Numbered from the stretch's first letter, positions 28,379 through 36,991 are shown. The stretch is 64,000 nt of DNA from CAYZMS01 sp964479625 (GCA_964479625.1 CAYZMS010000011.1:1-64000); one strand, 5' to 3'. Translations and numbers: made by a program. Notes: generated from the sequence alone by a model not told the origin.

Positions 28379-30301
28379 ATGATCAACATTACTTTCCCGG
28401 ATGGCAAAGTACGGCAATATGAAGCCGGGACCACTGCCATGCAAATCGCTGAATCCATTAGCTCTGGCCTGGCTCGCAATGTATTGTCGGCAAAGATCAA
28501 TGGCGAGGTTTGGGACGCCACCCGGCCTATCGCTCAGGACGCAGAAGTCCAATTGCTCACCTGGAGTGATCCGGAGGGAAAGCAAACTTTCTGGCACTCC
28601 TCTGCTCATTTGTTGGCTGAAGCACTGGAGGCCTTGTACCCGGGCGTGAAATTTGGGATTGGCCCCCCGATCGAAAATGGTTTTTACTACGATGTAGACC
28701 TGGGCGACCGGGTGCTCTCTGCTGATGAATTGCCGGAGATCGAGGCCAAGATGAAGGAATTGGCTAAACAGAAAAGCCCCTACTTCCGGAAAGAGGTTTC
28801 GAAAAGCGATGCCCTGGCCTATTTCAAAGAAAAAGGCGATGAATACAAAATCGAACTCCTTTCTGACCTGGAGGACGTAGCCATCACCTTTTACGAGCAG
28901 GGAAACTTTATAGACCTCTGTCGGGGACCACACCTCCCGGATACCGGAAAGATCAAGGCAATTAAGTTGATGAGCCTTGCCGGTGCTTACTGGCGAGGCG
29001 ATGAATCCCGCAAGCAACTCACCCGTATTTACGGCATCACCTTTCCAAAGGCTAAGGAATTATCTGAATACCTGGAATTGCTGGAGGAAGCAAAGAAGCG
29101 GGACCACCGAAAACTGGGGACGGAACTAGAATTGTTCATGTTCTCCGAACGGGTGGGATCCGGTTTACCCATTTGGTTACCGAAAGGCAACCAGTTGCGG
29201 GATCGATTGATAAACTTTTTGCGGCAAGAGCAGGAAAAGCGGGGGTATCAATTGGTGACCACTCCGCATATCGGGCATAAGGACCTGTATGTTACTTCCG
29301 GCCATTACGCCAAATATGGGGAGGATAGCTTTCAGCCCATCCATACCCCAAAAGAAGGGGAGGAATTTCTGCTGAAACCAATGAATTGTCCACACCATTG
29401 CGAGATTTATGCCCATCGCCCGCACTCCTATCGGGATCTACCTCTGCGCATTGCAGAATTCGGTACGGTTTATCGCTATGAACAAAGTGGCGAGCTGCAT
29501 GGGCTTTCCCGGGTACGTGGCTTTACTCAGGATGATGCACACATTTTTTGTACCCCGGATCAATTGAAAGAGGAGTTCCTGAATGTGCTGGATTTGACAA
29601 CAGTGGTGCTTAAGAAGATGGGCTTTAATGAATTTACTGCCCAGATCTCCCTGAGGGACCCGGATAACCCGGAAAAATATATTGGCACCAATGAGAATTG
29701 GGTTGCAGCGGAAAAGGCGATTATAGAAGCAACCGAGGAAGTAGACCTGGAAACGGTAACCGAATTGGGAGAAGCCGCCTTTTATGGCCCTAAACTCGAC
29801 TTCATGGTAAAGGATGCCATCGGCCGCTCCTGGCAGCTAGGTACTATACAGGTGGATTACAACTTGCCTGATCGTTTCGAACTGGAATACATCGGCCCCG
29901 ATAACCAACCTCATCGGCCCGTCATGATCCACCGGGCTCCTTTTGGATCAATGGAACGCTTCATTAGTATTTTGATCGAAAGTACTGCCGGGAAGTTCCC
30001 ATTATGGCTGACACCCGATCAGATCGCCGTCTTACCGATCAGTGATCGCTTCAACGATTATGCAAGAGCGGTGGAAAAAAAGCTGGCGATACACGACATT
30101 CGCGGCTTTGTTGATGAACGCAGTGAAAAGATCGGTCGAAAGATCAGGGATACCGAATTGAAGAAGGTACCCTTTATGCTTATTGTGGGCGAACAGGAGG
30201 TGTCAGAAGGTAAAGTTGCCGTTCGCCGACAGGGGGAAGGTGACCTGGGAAGTATGGAACTGGAGGAATTCGCGAATTTCTTTCAAAAGCAGTTGGATTA
30301 A
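28379..30301 (+). CDS. thrS: Threonine--tRNA ligase
   Basis: A protein of 640 residues, the usual length. It has an N-terminal TGS domain (residues 1-60), an editing domain with the HSSAHLLAEAL motif, the class II catalytic core with the zinc ligands in MNCPHHCEIY, motif 2 (GTVYRYEQSGELHGLSRVRG) and motif 3 (HRAPFGSMERF), and a C-terminal anticodon-binding domain. It charges tRNA-Thr. The infC-rpmI-rplT genes that often follow thrS are absent here. A T9SS cargo gene follows instead. Confidence 0.97.
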   Translation: MINITFPDGKVRQYEAGTTAMQIAESISSGLARNVLSAKINGEVWDATRPIAQDAEVQLLTWSDPEGKQTFWHSSAHLLAEALEALYPGVKFGIGPPIENGFYYDVDLGDRVLSADELPEIEAKMKELAKQKSPYFRKEVSKSDALAYFKEKGDEYKIELLSDLEDVAITFYEQGNFIDLCRGPHLPDTGKIKAIKLMSLAGAYWRGDESRKQLTRIYGITFPKAKELSEYLELLEEAKKRDHRKLGTELELFMFSERVGSGLPIWLPKGNQLRDRLINFLRQEQEKRGYQLVTTPHIGHKDLYVTSGHYAKYGEDSFQPIHTPKEGEEFLLKPMNCPHHCEIYAHRPHSYRDLPLRIAEFGTVYRYEQSGELHGLSRVRGFTQDDAHIFCTPDQLKEEFLNVLDLTTVVLKKMGFNEFTAQISLRDPDNPEKYIGTNENWVAAEKAIIEATEEVDLETVTELGEAAFYGPKLDFMVKDAIGRSWQLGTIQVDYNLPDRFELEYIGPDNQPHRPVMIHRAPFGSMERFISILIESTAGKFPLWLTPDQIAVLPISDRFNDYARAVEKKLAIHDIRGFVDERSEKIGRKIRDTELKKVPFMLIVGEQEVSEGKVAVRRQGEGDLGSMELEEFANFFQKQLD

Positions 30302-30309
30302 AAAGGTGC

Positions 30310-30325
30310 GCGAACTTTAGTTCGC
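30310..30325 (+). terminator. Hairpin after thrS
   Basis: A perfect 6-bp stem (GCGAAC/GTTCGC) with a TTTA loop starts 8 bp after the thrS stop codon. It lacks a U tract. Confidence 0.4.
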
Positions 30326-30456
30326 TCAAACACGCATTGACGCCATTTCGAGCATCGCAATCTTAAACTTTTTTAAATGTATAAATTGGAGCTTGCATCC
30401 CTTTAGATTTTGTCGTACTTTTTGCAAGTGTTAAATACAATCTCAAAAACAATTTA

Positions 30457-30792
30457 ATGAAGCACTATTACCCCCTGTTTTTTTTCCTGTTTTTCACCAT
30501 AAGCGGCTTTGCTCAGGCGGACTGGCCCTCCGGGCCAGGAGATGAGGCGGCCGAGAAAGTAGATATACAGATCTACCCTAATCCTGCAACTTCTTATATA
30601 GGTTTAACAGATGCCTCTAATGTAGGTAGGGTTTTGGTTTTCAATTTAGTAGGCCGCCAGTTGAAAATGTTTGAGGGCGTTCAGTCTGATGAGCGTTTAT
30701 ACATAGGTGATTTGAATAAAGGCATTTACCTGGTACAGATCCTGGATGAAGGAAATAATGTAATTACCACCAGAAGAGTGAGTAAACGCTGA
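30457..30792 (+). CDS. Small T9SS type A sorting-domain protein
   Basis: A protein of 111 residues that is nearly all sorting signal: a signal peptide (about 1-21, ending GFAQ) is followed after 20 residues by the type IX C-terminal domain (YPNPATSYIGL, VLVFNLVGRQ, GIYLVQI). The cargo part is therefore almost absent. Its role is unknown; it may be a remnant or a tiny secreted protein. A strong terminator follows at 30814-30852. Confidence 0.85.
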   Translation: MKHYYPLFFFLFFTISGFAQADWPSGPGDEAAEKVDIQIYPNPATSYIGLTDASNVGRVLVFNLVGRQLKMFEGVQSDERLYIGDLNKGIYLVQILDEGNNVITTRRVSKR

Positions 30793-30813
30793 GCAGGCGA
30801 CTTTTGAATCAGG

Positions 30814-30852
30814 AAAAAAAGTGCGTTTCACGAAAGAGGAACGCACTTTTTT
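30814..30852. terminator. Bidirectional intrinsic terminator
   Basis: AAAAAAAGTGCGTT (30814-30827) pairs with AACGCACTTTTTT (30840-30852). A-tract and U-tract on either side let it serve both the T9SS cargo gene and the convergent LpxD-like gene. Confidence 0.85.
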
Positions 30853-31783
30853 ATTTGTAATAGTTGGCTAAAAATTCGGGCAGATGTCTTAGGGCCGCTA
30901 ATTCCCGGTATTTGCTGCGGGCTTCAGCAGCAGGGTAGCCAAAGTAGGCTTTACCTTTTTCGAGATTTTTGGAAACCCCGGCTTTGGCCTGAATAACGAC
31001 ATCGTCCCCAATGGAAAGGTTTTGGGCAATGCCCACCTGCCCAAACATTACCACGCGATCACCTATTCTGGTGTTGCCGGCTATACCGACCTGAGCGGCC
31101 AACAGGCAGTGCTCACCAATAACTACATCGTGTCCAATGTGCACCTGGCTGTCCATTTTGGTGCCCCGGCCAATAAAGGTATCGCTGGAAACCCCCTTGT
31201 TGATTGTACAGCCCGCTCCGATCTCTACCTCGTCTTCGATCACTACCCGACCACCGGAGCGCCACTTTTGGTACCCCTCTTCCGTTTTTTTAAAATAAAA
31301 GGCTTCTGTCCCGATAATGGCTCCTGATTGGATTAAAACATTATCTCCGATAATGCTGTGTTCATTAATGACAACATTAGCGTAAATACGACAATTGCGA
31401 CCGATTTTTACATTTGGTCCGATAATAACATTGGGTTCGATGAGGGTACCGTGTCCAATGATGGCAGTTGGGTCAATGGGTTCAAGCTGAGTAACTGGGG
31501 GGCGATGACGCAGGACAATCGAGTTGTAAGCGGAGAAGGGATCTTCACATAGTAGTAGGGCCTTACCCTTAGGTGCCTTTACCTTTTCGTTCAACAATAT
31601 GACAGAGGCTTCCGATCGCAGGGATTTTTCGAAATATTTTCGAACGTCAACGAAAGTGATATCTCCACGTTCAACATGGTGAATTTCGTTAATGCCGGTC
31701 GCGAGGATATTTTCATCTCCTATCAGCTCAGCCCCCAACTGCCGGGCCAGGCTGGTTACGGGTATGGGTTCTTTAAACTTCAT
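30851..31783 (-). CDS. LpxD-like UDP-3-O-acylglucosamine N-acyltransferase paralogue
   Basis: A protein of 310 residues. An N-terminal domain (residues about 5-95) is followed by left-handed beta-helix hexapeptide repeats (about 105-260) and a helical end. The HIGHDVVIGEHCLLAAQ segment carries the His expected at the LpxD active site. LpxD adds the N-acyl chain in lipid A synthesis. Bacteroidota often have two LpxD-like genes, one in the lipid A operon and one alone like this, so I leave the symbol empty. No other lipid A genes are near. Confidence 0.85.
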   Translation of the reverse strand: MKFKEPIPVTSLARQLGAELIGDENILATGINEIHHVERGDITFVDVRKYFEKSLRSEASVILLNEKVKAPKGKALLLCEDPFSAYNSIVLRHRPPVTQLEPIDPTAIIGHGTLIEPNVIIGPNVKIGRNCRIYANVVINEHSIIGDNVLIQSGAIIGTEAFYFKKTEEGYQKWRSGGRVVIEDEVEIGAGCTINKGVSSDTFIGRGTKMDSQVHIGHDVVIGEHCLLAAQVGIAGNTRIGDRVVMFGQVGIAQNLSIGDDVVIQAKAGVSKNLEKGKAYFGYPAAEARSKYRELAALRHLPEFLANYYK

Positions 31784-31850
31784 GGGCAGGCAAGGGTTTT
31801 TAAACTGACCAGTAAAGGTAAGAAAGGATCGCCATTTAATTCCTTAGCTC

Positions 31851-32069
31851 ATGGCCCAAAAACAAAAGGGTATTATTCAGTTCTATTTACCCGGCAAGGG
31901 GTATGGCTATGTTCGAAATCCCATTAGCCTGGAGGAGTTTTATTTTTCGAAAAAATCCTTATTGGAACCGGTTGAAGATAAAGAGGAAGTAGTTTTTGAG
32001 ATCCGAGAGGGGAAACAGGGCTTGGTAGCCGTAAATATTTGTAAATGGGTGGATGGGACGGAGGTTTAG
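31851..32069 (+). CDS. Cold-shock-domain-like small protein
   Basis: A protein of 72 residues. KGIIQFYLPGKGYGYVRN corresponds to the first strands of a cold-shock domain (KGTVKFF...KGFGFI), with FYFSKKSLLEP and VVFEIREGKQGLVAVNI as the later strands. The RNP1-like segment keeps G-Y-G-Y-V aromatic residues. It probably binds single-stranded nucleic acid, but it is divergent from CspA. It is divergent from the LpxD-like gene (67 bp between starts) and ends 80 bp before the SDR gene. Confidence 0.8.
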   Translation: MAQKQKGIIQFYLPGKGYGYVRNPISLEEFYFSKKSLLEPVEDKEEVVFEIREGKQGLVAVNICKWVDGTEV

Positions 32070-32071
32070 GC

Positions 32072-32102
32072 TTTTGCAATGCCTTACAAAAAGCTATTTT
32101 TG
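32072..32102 (+). promoter_or_regulatory. Promoter of the SDR gene (TTTTG-N18-TATTTTTG)
   Basis: A TTTTG at 32072-32076 and a TATTTTTG at 32095-32102, 18 bp apart, match the Bacteroidota housekeeping promoter. The ATG lies 47 bp downstream. Confidence 0.6.
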
Positions 32103-32148
32103 ACTTTTGCACTGTGCAAATAGTTTAATTCCAACTGAAATTATACAA

Positions 32149-33018
32149 ATGCAAGGAAAAACGGCTGTTGTGACCGGCGCCAATGCCGGGCTGGGGTTTG
32201 AAACCACACGAGCACTGGTAAACAAGGGTGCTAAGGTGTTGATGTTATGCCGGAACCCTGAGAAGGGAGAGGAGGCCCGCCAGCGGATTCTATTAGAAAA
32301 CCCGGGCTCGGACCTGGAAGTCTATCAGATCGATCTTTCTTCCCAAGCGGATATCCGCCGGATTGGTAATCAGATCCGGGAAAAAGAACCCGTGATTGAC
32401 GTACTGGTCAATAATGCCGGTACCTGGATCTCCAACCTGACTTTTACGGAAGAAGGGATTGAAAAAATGTGGGCAGTCAATCATTTGGCTTATTTTTTAA
32501 TGACGCACCTCCTTTACCCTTCCATTCGAAAGGCAGATGACGGCCGGATCGTCTGCGTGGCTTCCGATTCCCACTTCCAGTGGAAACGCATTAATTTCGA
32601 TGATGTATTCCTCCAAAAACGATACAATGGCCTTCGGGCTTATGCTCAATCCAAGCTGGCCAATATTTTATTTACTTATGAATTAGATAGAAGAAAACCG
32701 GACGATAACGTATCCACCTATGCCATTCAGCCGGGCTTGGTGAAAACGGACATCGGCCTTAAGCATACCAACCTTTTTCACGCCTTGGCCTGGAAGGTTC
32801 GTCGAAGTAGCGGCCAAACACCGGAGCAGGGGGCCCGTTGTCAGGTCTTTTGTGCTACTGCTCCAGAAGCAAAGGGGCAGAGTGGAAAGTATTGGGATGC
32901 TGCCAAACCCAAAAAGTCTTCTAAAACTTCTTATGAGCAAGATGCCTGGGAGCGACTTTGGGCCCTCAGCAAGGAACAATGCGGAATTGAAGACTTTTTC
33001 GAACCAAAGACAAATTAA
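32149..33018 (+). CDS. Short-chain dehydrogenase/reductase, retinol dehydrogenase-like
   Basis: A protein of 289 residues. TGANAGLGFE at residues about 8-17 is the cofactor-binding TGxxxGxG motif, NNAGTW near 88 is the NNAG motif, and YAQSKLAN near 165 is the catalytic YxxxK. The Arg after the second strand (LMLCRNPEKG) suggests NADP(H). The sequence resembles WWOX/retinol dehydrogenase-type SDR proteins, but the substrate is not predictable. The ATG at 32149 is preferred over an upstream TTG. Confidence 0.88.
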   Translation: MQGKTAVVTGANAGLGFETTRALVNKGAKVLMLCRNPEKGEEARQRILLENPGSDLEVYQIDLSSQADIRRIGNQIREKEPVIDVLVNNAGTWISNLTFTEEGIEKMWAVNHLAYFLMTHLLYPSIRKADDGRIVCVASDSHFQWKRINFDDVFLQKRYNGLRAYAQSKLANILFTYELDRRKPDDNVSTYAIQPGLVKTDIGLKHTNLFHALAWKVRRSSGQTPEQGARCQVFCATAPEAKGQSGKYWDAAKPKKSSKTSYEQDAWERLWALSKEQCGIEDFFEPKTN

Positions 33019-33075
33019 TTGGCGGAGGGCAGTGGTTTTAAATTTTAGTGGTATTTTTCACGCAACTCCAAACCA

Positions 33076-34281
33076 ATGAAAAACTCTATGGAAGCGCGTG
33101 TAGGGGTCCGAGTAGCTAATCCGTCTGTAAGCCTGTTTTTTCTTATTCTGCTTTTGGGAAGTTTAAGCAGTTGTTCCCTTTTGACGATCAAATCTCCCAT
33201 TGAGCCGCTGCCGGAGCAGGAAGCCAACGCACGCCGGGTTACCCGGCAGTTTGCCAACCGATTTGCCGGCAAGGTCCAAACCCAGGCAGATACTATTATT
33301 GCCCATTCCGATTCCAGTCTGCTCCAATCCCGGGCCCTGGAATGGAAGATCAATGCCATTGCCGCGAATCGGGCCGCTGCGCTGCAGACTAGCCCTACCT
33401 TGTCATTAGTTGATTCCTGGGCCCTTTGCCGACAGATGACCGAATTCTTCGAATCCGGAAACGGTAAAGACCTGTTCGAAGACGAACAGGAAGCAGTTAT
33501 TGCTGTTTCAAAAAGTCTGGAATCCGACCTGGCTGGGCAAGCCCGTGCGATTTTTCCTGAAGGAGAGATGGAGGAGTATGTCGAGTTTGTAGAAACCTAT
33601 GTGGAAGCCTACCCTATCGAAAACTTATCTTTTAGCCGGGAGCCGGTCCAATTTGTCTGGGAAGACCTCACCGGAGACCCTCCACCTTTTTTACTGGGTA
33701 CCTTTGGAACTACGCCGGAAGTGGTCAACGACTTTTCGGATCGTCTCTTTTTATATGGAGAGCAGGTACCCCGGGAAGCGCGCTGGCAAGCCCAGTTACG
33801 CCTTCTACAATACCGGGCCAAGACCGACTCCCTGGAGTTACAGGCCCGCCTGGATAGCTTGAACGGCATTATGGGCCGGCTGGCGGATATTGCGCAGGGC
33901 TCTACCAGTCTGGTCGATACGGCCGCGGAGCGCTTTCATGAGGAAGTAGAGCTGTTGGTGAGCCAGATGGATGGTTTGATCAATTCACTGGAAGGAGCCT
34001 TCGGTAGCTCCATGGATGCCCTGAAAGCGGAGCGCGAAGCCGTCGTCTGGAGTATCGACCACGAACGGGAAGCCCTCACCCAATCCCTCAGTGAAGAGCG
34101 CATGGCGGTTATGGAGGATCTACGCACTATTTCCGAAGAACTCACCCAGGAAACCATGGTCCAGGTAAAGGGAATGATCCGGACGATCCTTTTCTATGGA
34201 GTGCTGCTGTCTATTGTGTTAGTAATCCTTCCTTTTGGAATGGGCTTTTTAACCGGAAGGATATTTACAAGGAAGAAGTAG
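33076..34281 (+). CDS. Lipoprotein with coiled coil and C-terminal membrane helix
   Basis: A protein of 401 residues. A hydrophobic stretch ends in a lipobox-like LSSC near residue 33; a helical, charged periplasmic part covers residues about 45-360 and includes a likely coiled coil near 290-360. A final helix (about 368-392) ends GFLTGRIFTRKK. If both ends are used, it is anchored to the membrane twice. I cannot assign a family. Its TAG stop codon forms the last base of the discriminator region of the convergent tRNA-Met gene. Confidence 0.7.
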   Translation: MKNSMEARVGVRVANPSVSLFFLILLLGSLSSCSLLTIKSPIEPLPEQEANARRVTRQFANRFAGKVQTQADTIIAHSDSSLLQSRALEWKINAIAANRAAALQTSPTLSLVDSWALCRQMTEFFESGNGKDLFEDEQEAVIAVSKSLESDLAGQARAIFPEGEMEEYVEFVETYVEAYPIENLSFSREPVQFVWEDLTGDPPPFLLGTFGTTPEVVNDFSDRLFLYGEQVPREARWQAQLRLLQYRAKTDSLELQARLDSLNGIMGRLADIAQGSTSLVDTAAERFHEEVELLVSQMDGLINSLEGAFGSSMDALKAEREAVVWSIDHEREALTQSLSEERMAVMEDLRTISEELTQETMVQVKGMIRTILFYGVLLSIVLVILPFGMGFLTGRIFTRKK

Positions 34282-34352
34282 CGTGGGGGAGACTTGAACT
34301 CCCGACCTCAGGATTATGAATCCTGCGCTCTAACCAGCTGAGCTACCACGCC
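34279..34352 (-). tRNA. tRNA-Met (CAT)
   Basis: A full cloverleaf of 74 nt on the minus strand. The acceptor stem has a G1-U72 wobble; the anticodon loop reads TTCATAA between a CAGGA/TCCTG stem; the T-arm is GGGAG-TTCAAGT-CTCCC. No CCA is encoded. The lack of a C1-A72 mismatch and of three G-C pairs in the anticodon stem excludes the initiator, so it is an elongator Met tRNA or, less likely, tRNA-Ile2. Its 3' end overlaps the stop codon of the convergent lipoprotein gene. Confidence 0.95.
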
Positions 34353-34379
34353 AAACTGCAGTTATTTTTTATGCGAGTG

Positions 34380-34410
34380 CAAATGTAGGGGTTTTTGAAA
34401 ACAGGCGCAA
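34380..34410 (-). promoter_or_regulatory. Promoter of tRNA-Met (TTG-N20-TACATTTG)
   Basis: On the minus strand, TTG (34408-34410) and TACATTTG (34380-34387) are 20 bp apart, the same arrangement as the tRNA-Phe promoter. The tRNA begins about 28 nt downstream of the -7 box. Confidence 0.75.
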
Positions 34411-34426
34411 TAGTTAATTCAGGTTT

Positions 34427-34434
34427 TATTTTTG
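34427..34434 (+). promoter_or_regulatory. -7 box TATTTTTG for the DUF5682 gene
   Basis: A TAnnTTTG match 25 bp upstream of the TTG start. No well-spaced TTG is seen. It is divergent from the tRNA-Met promoter, and a GCCTGA/TCAGGC hairpin (34442-34459) follows and abuts the start codon. Confidence 0.45.
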
Positions 34435-34459
34435 CAAACTTGCCTGAAAAATATCAGGC

Positions 34460-36673
34460 TTGAAGGTATACCCCATCCGACATCACGGGCCGGGCTCGGC
34501 AAAACGACTGCTGCGGGCATTGAAAGCCCAGGAGCCGGATTGCGTTTTGGTAGAAGCGCCCGCAGATACCGAAGCTGCCCTGGAATGGATAGGGCATGCA
34601 AAGATGAAGCCGCCTGTAGCCTTATTGGCCTATGATCCCAAGGACTTGAGCCGGGCAAGTTGGTTGCCCTTTGCCCATTTTTCTCCGGAATGGCAGGCGA
34701 TCAAGTTTGCGCTTAAAAAGCAGATTCCCATCCGGGCTATGGACTTGCCCTGCGGTATCCAATTTAATTTCGAACAAGACGAACAATCGAAGTTGGAATT
34801 CGCCAACCCGGATCCGGAATTATTAACACTTCAATACGACCCCTTGTATGTCCTGGCACAACTTGCGGGATATAGTGATAGCGAACGCTGGTGGGAAGCT
34901 GCTTTTGAACAGGAAATGGAAGATACTACTGTGTTCGAAGCGCTATTGGATATGATGAAGGCGCTGCGGGAAGAGGTGGGCCGGGTGGAAACTCCTGAAA
35001 CTTTGATCCGTGAAGCTTTTATGCGGAAAAGCATTCGAAAAGCACAAAAAGACGGTTTTCAAAACATAGCAGTGGTCTGTGGGGCCTGGCATGCTCCTGT
35101 TTTAGCAGATTTGGCAGCCTATTCAAATAAAGCAGATAGTGAACGGTTACGTGGTCGAAAAAAGAGCAGCGTAAAAACAACCTGGGCCCCCTGGAGTTAT
35201 GAACGCCTGGCATTTCAATCCGGTTATGGAGCCGGTGTGATCTCTCCTGCCTGGTATGAGTTGTTGTTCGATCAGCGGGAGGAGCTCACTATACAATGGA
35301 TGATCCGACTGGGGCGGCTGCTGCGATCAGAGGACCTGGATGCTTCCGTGGCGCACGTTCAGGAGGCAGTACGGCTGGCCGATACCCTGGCCACCATGCG
35401 GGGCCGCCGCTATAGTGGGATCGAAGAGCTGGAGGATGCTGCCCTGGCTATATTTACAAAAGGGAATAGCACTCAGCTGGACCTGATCCATAACCGACTG
35501 ATTATCGGGACCAAGCTTGGGAAGGTGCCTTCTGAAATACCTGCACCACCTTTGCAACGGTCGATCGAAAAGGCCATCCGGTCGGTACATTTGTATAAGG
35601 AGTATAACAGCGGGGAGCGCAGTACTAAGGTACTTGATCTCAGGAAGCCAGCCAACCTTGCGGCCAGCCATTTACTGCATCGCCTGCAATTGCTGGGTAT
35701 TCCATGGGGAACTCCTATGAAGGTTTCGAAAGAGGCTAAGGGTAGTTTTTCTGAAAAATGGAAACTGTATTGGAAGGCAGAATTTACTATTCGAATTATT
35801 GAAGCCGGAATGCTGGGCAATACCCTGGAGGAGGCAGTAGTTGCCAAGGTGGAAAAGCTGATAAATGAGGGAATGAGCTTGTCTTCCCTTTTGCAGTTAC
35901 TGGATAATTTGCTAAAAGCAGATATCCCCGGGCCGCTGGTCAACCTGATGGAAGCCCTGGGAAGCAGAGCAGCACAAAGTATCGATACCCTTGAGCTAAT
36001 GCAGGCCCTGCCACCCCTTATTCGCATTTTGCGCTATGGGGATACCCGAAAGTCAAATCAGGCAGGGGTGAAGGCCCTGCTGCCCGAATTGTTGCCAAGG
36101 GTTGCCATCGGGCTGCCGCTCGCTTCTACAGGTATCCAGGATGAACCAGCTCGTTTGATATTCCAGGAAATATTGAATGTACAGGGGGCGCTGTCCGCTC
36201 TGGATGAGGATTGGAGTAAGGCTGCCTGGTTGGAATGCCTGGTTCGAATGCACCAAAACCCCGAAGTACATCGGCTTTTAGCCGGTTTAGCAACGCGCCT
36301 GTGTTTCGACCAAAACGCATTGAATAGTAATGTACTGGAGAAGTATTTTTCTTTGGAGCTTTCCGGGATCGAAACTGCGGGGGATTCTGCACAGTGGTTG
36401 GAGGGCTTTTTGTACGGTAGCGGCTTGTTGCTATTGCACCAAATGGAACTGCGCACCTTATTACAAGATTGGGTAGAACAGCTTCCGGCTTCCTATTTTG
36501 AAAAGGTTTTACCCGTTTTACGACGTACCTTTGCACGTTTTTCTCAAGCGGAACGCGGGCAACTATTTGCGCTCGCCCAAAAGAATCAGCCAAAAGAAAT
36601 GGAGCCCGATATTCCCATAAATGCCCAACGCGCTAAACAGGCAATGGACAGTCTGCTTAAACTTTTACAGTGA
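34460..36673 (+). CDS. DUF5682 family protein
   Basis: A protein of 737 residues. It opens YPIRHHGPGSAKRLLRAL and continues VLVEAPADTE and LLAYDPK, the marks of DUF5682, a family found with MoxR AAA+ ATPases, VWA proteins and SWIM zinc-finger proteins. Later there are GAWHAPVL and TWAPWSYERL segments. The N-terminal fold recalls an alpha/beta hydrolase-like or haem-binding ChaN/TraB-type domain, which is a guess. The VWA partner is 24 kb upstream, at 9736-10872. The start is TTG; an inverted repeat abuts it and there is no Shine-Dalgarno sequence. Confidence 0.85.
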   Translation: MKVYPIRHHGPGSAKRLLRALKAQEPDCVLVEAPADTEAALEWIGHAKMKPPVALLAYDPKDLSRASWLPFAHFSPEWQAIKFALKKQIPIRAMDLPCGIQFNFEQDEQSKLEFANPDPELLTLQYDPLYVLAQLAGYSDSERWWEAAFEQEMEDTTVFEALLDMMKALREEVGRVETPETLIREAFMRKSIRKAQKDGFQNIAVVCGAWHAPVLADLAAYSNKADSERLRGRKKSSVKTTWAPWSYERLAFQSGYGAGVISPAWYELLFDQREELTIQWMIRLGRLLRSEDLDASVAHVQEAVRLADTLATMRGRRYSGIEELEDAALAIFTKGNSTQLDLIHNRLIIGTKLGKVPSEIPAPPLQRSIEKAIRSVHLYKEYNSGERSTKVLDLRKPANLAASHLLHRLQLLGIPWGTPMKVSKEAKGSFSEKWKLYWKAEFTIRIIEAGMLGNTLEEAVVAKVEKLINEGMSLSSLLQLLDNLLKADIPGPLVNLMEALGSRAAQSIDTLELMQALPPLIRILRYGDTRKSNQAGVKALLPELLPRVAIGLPLASTGIQDEPARLIFQEILNVQGALSALDEDWSKAAWLECLVRMHQNPEVHRLLAGLATRLCFDQNALNSNVLEKYFSLELSGIETAGDSAQWLEGFLYGSGLLLLHQMELRTLLQDWVEQLPASYFEKVLPVLRRTFARFSQAERGQLFALAQKNQPKEMEPDIPINAQRAKQAMDSLLKLLQ

Positions 36674-36763
36674 TCCCCGGAAATATCAATCCTCCTTCCT
36701 TTCCTGACTTTTCATCAATTTAACCAAAGCTTTATTTTCAGTTTATGTTTAATGCTCATCTTT
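36674..36763. other. First part of the 318-bp gap between DUF5682 and tRNA-Phe
   Basis: No ORF of note. It holds a CATCTTTG (36757-36764), one base from a -7 box, without a TTG at the right distance. The rest of the gap is described in the next entries. Confidence 0.5.
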
Positions 36764-36922
36764 GAAGCGACAGAAGATTACAAGCTTGTTGCTTAAGCTC
36801 TCTTCTGTTGTCCCCAAAATACCCATTTATACCTCTTACAAGAATACCTAAGATCTTTCCTGCAATCTAAAGTCGCTTTCTTGCCAGCGTTAAACCACTC
36901 CAGTTTAGCTCTGGCATTTTTT
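36764..36922 (+). ncRNA. Possible small structured RNA or long 3' leader end
   Basis: An outer helix (AAGCGAC at 36765-36771 with GTCGCTT at 36872-36878) encloses a second helix (ACAGAAGA at 36770-36777 with TCTTCTGT at 36801-36808); the two share two bases, so they stack or compete. A terminator follows. A convincing promoter is lacking, so this may only be a 3' untranslated region. Confidence 0.25.
36883..36922 (+). terminator. Intrinsic terminator before the tRNA-Phe promoter
   Basis: A 13-position stem (36883-36895 with 36903-36915, one mismatch, one G-U) with a 7-nt loop is followed by six T. It isolates tRNA-Phe from transcription coming from the DUF5682 gene. Confidence 0.75.
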
Positions 36923-36933
36923 GTCGGGCAAGC

Positions 36934-36964
36934 TTGAATTTACAAGAAAAAGGAATTATCTTTG
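36934..36964 (+). promoter_or_regulatory. Promoter of tRNA-Phe and probably the his operon (TTG-N20-TATCTTTG)
   Basis: TTG at 36934-36936 and TATCTTTG at 36957-36964, exactly 20 bp apart. tRNA-Phe starts 28 nt after the box. No terminator lies between the tRNA and the his leader, and no other promoter with both boxes is seen before hisG. Confidence 0.8.
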
Positions 36965-36991
36965 TCGCGCCTTTCGAAAAAGGCCTAAAAA

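Noticed and set aside
35473..36027. A 184-codon frame antisense to the DUF5682 gene
   Set aside because: Same reason: the sense gene is clear and the antisense product has no recognisable features.
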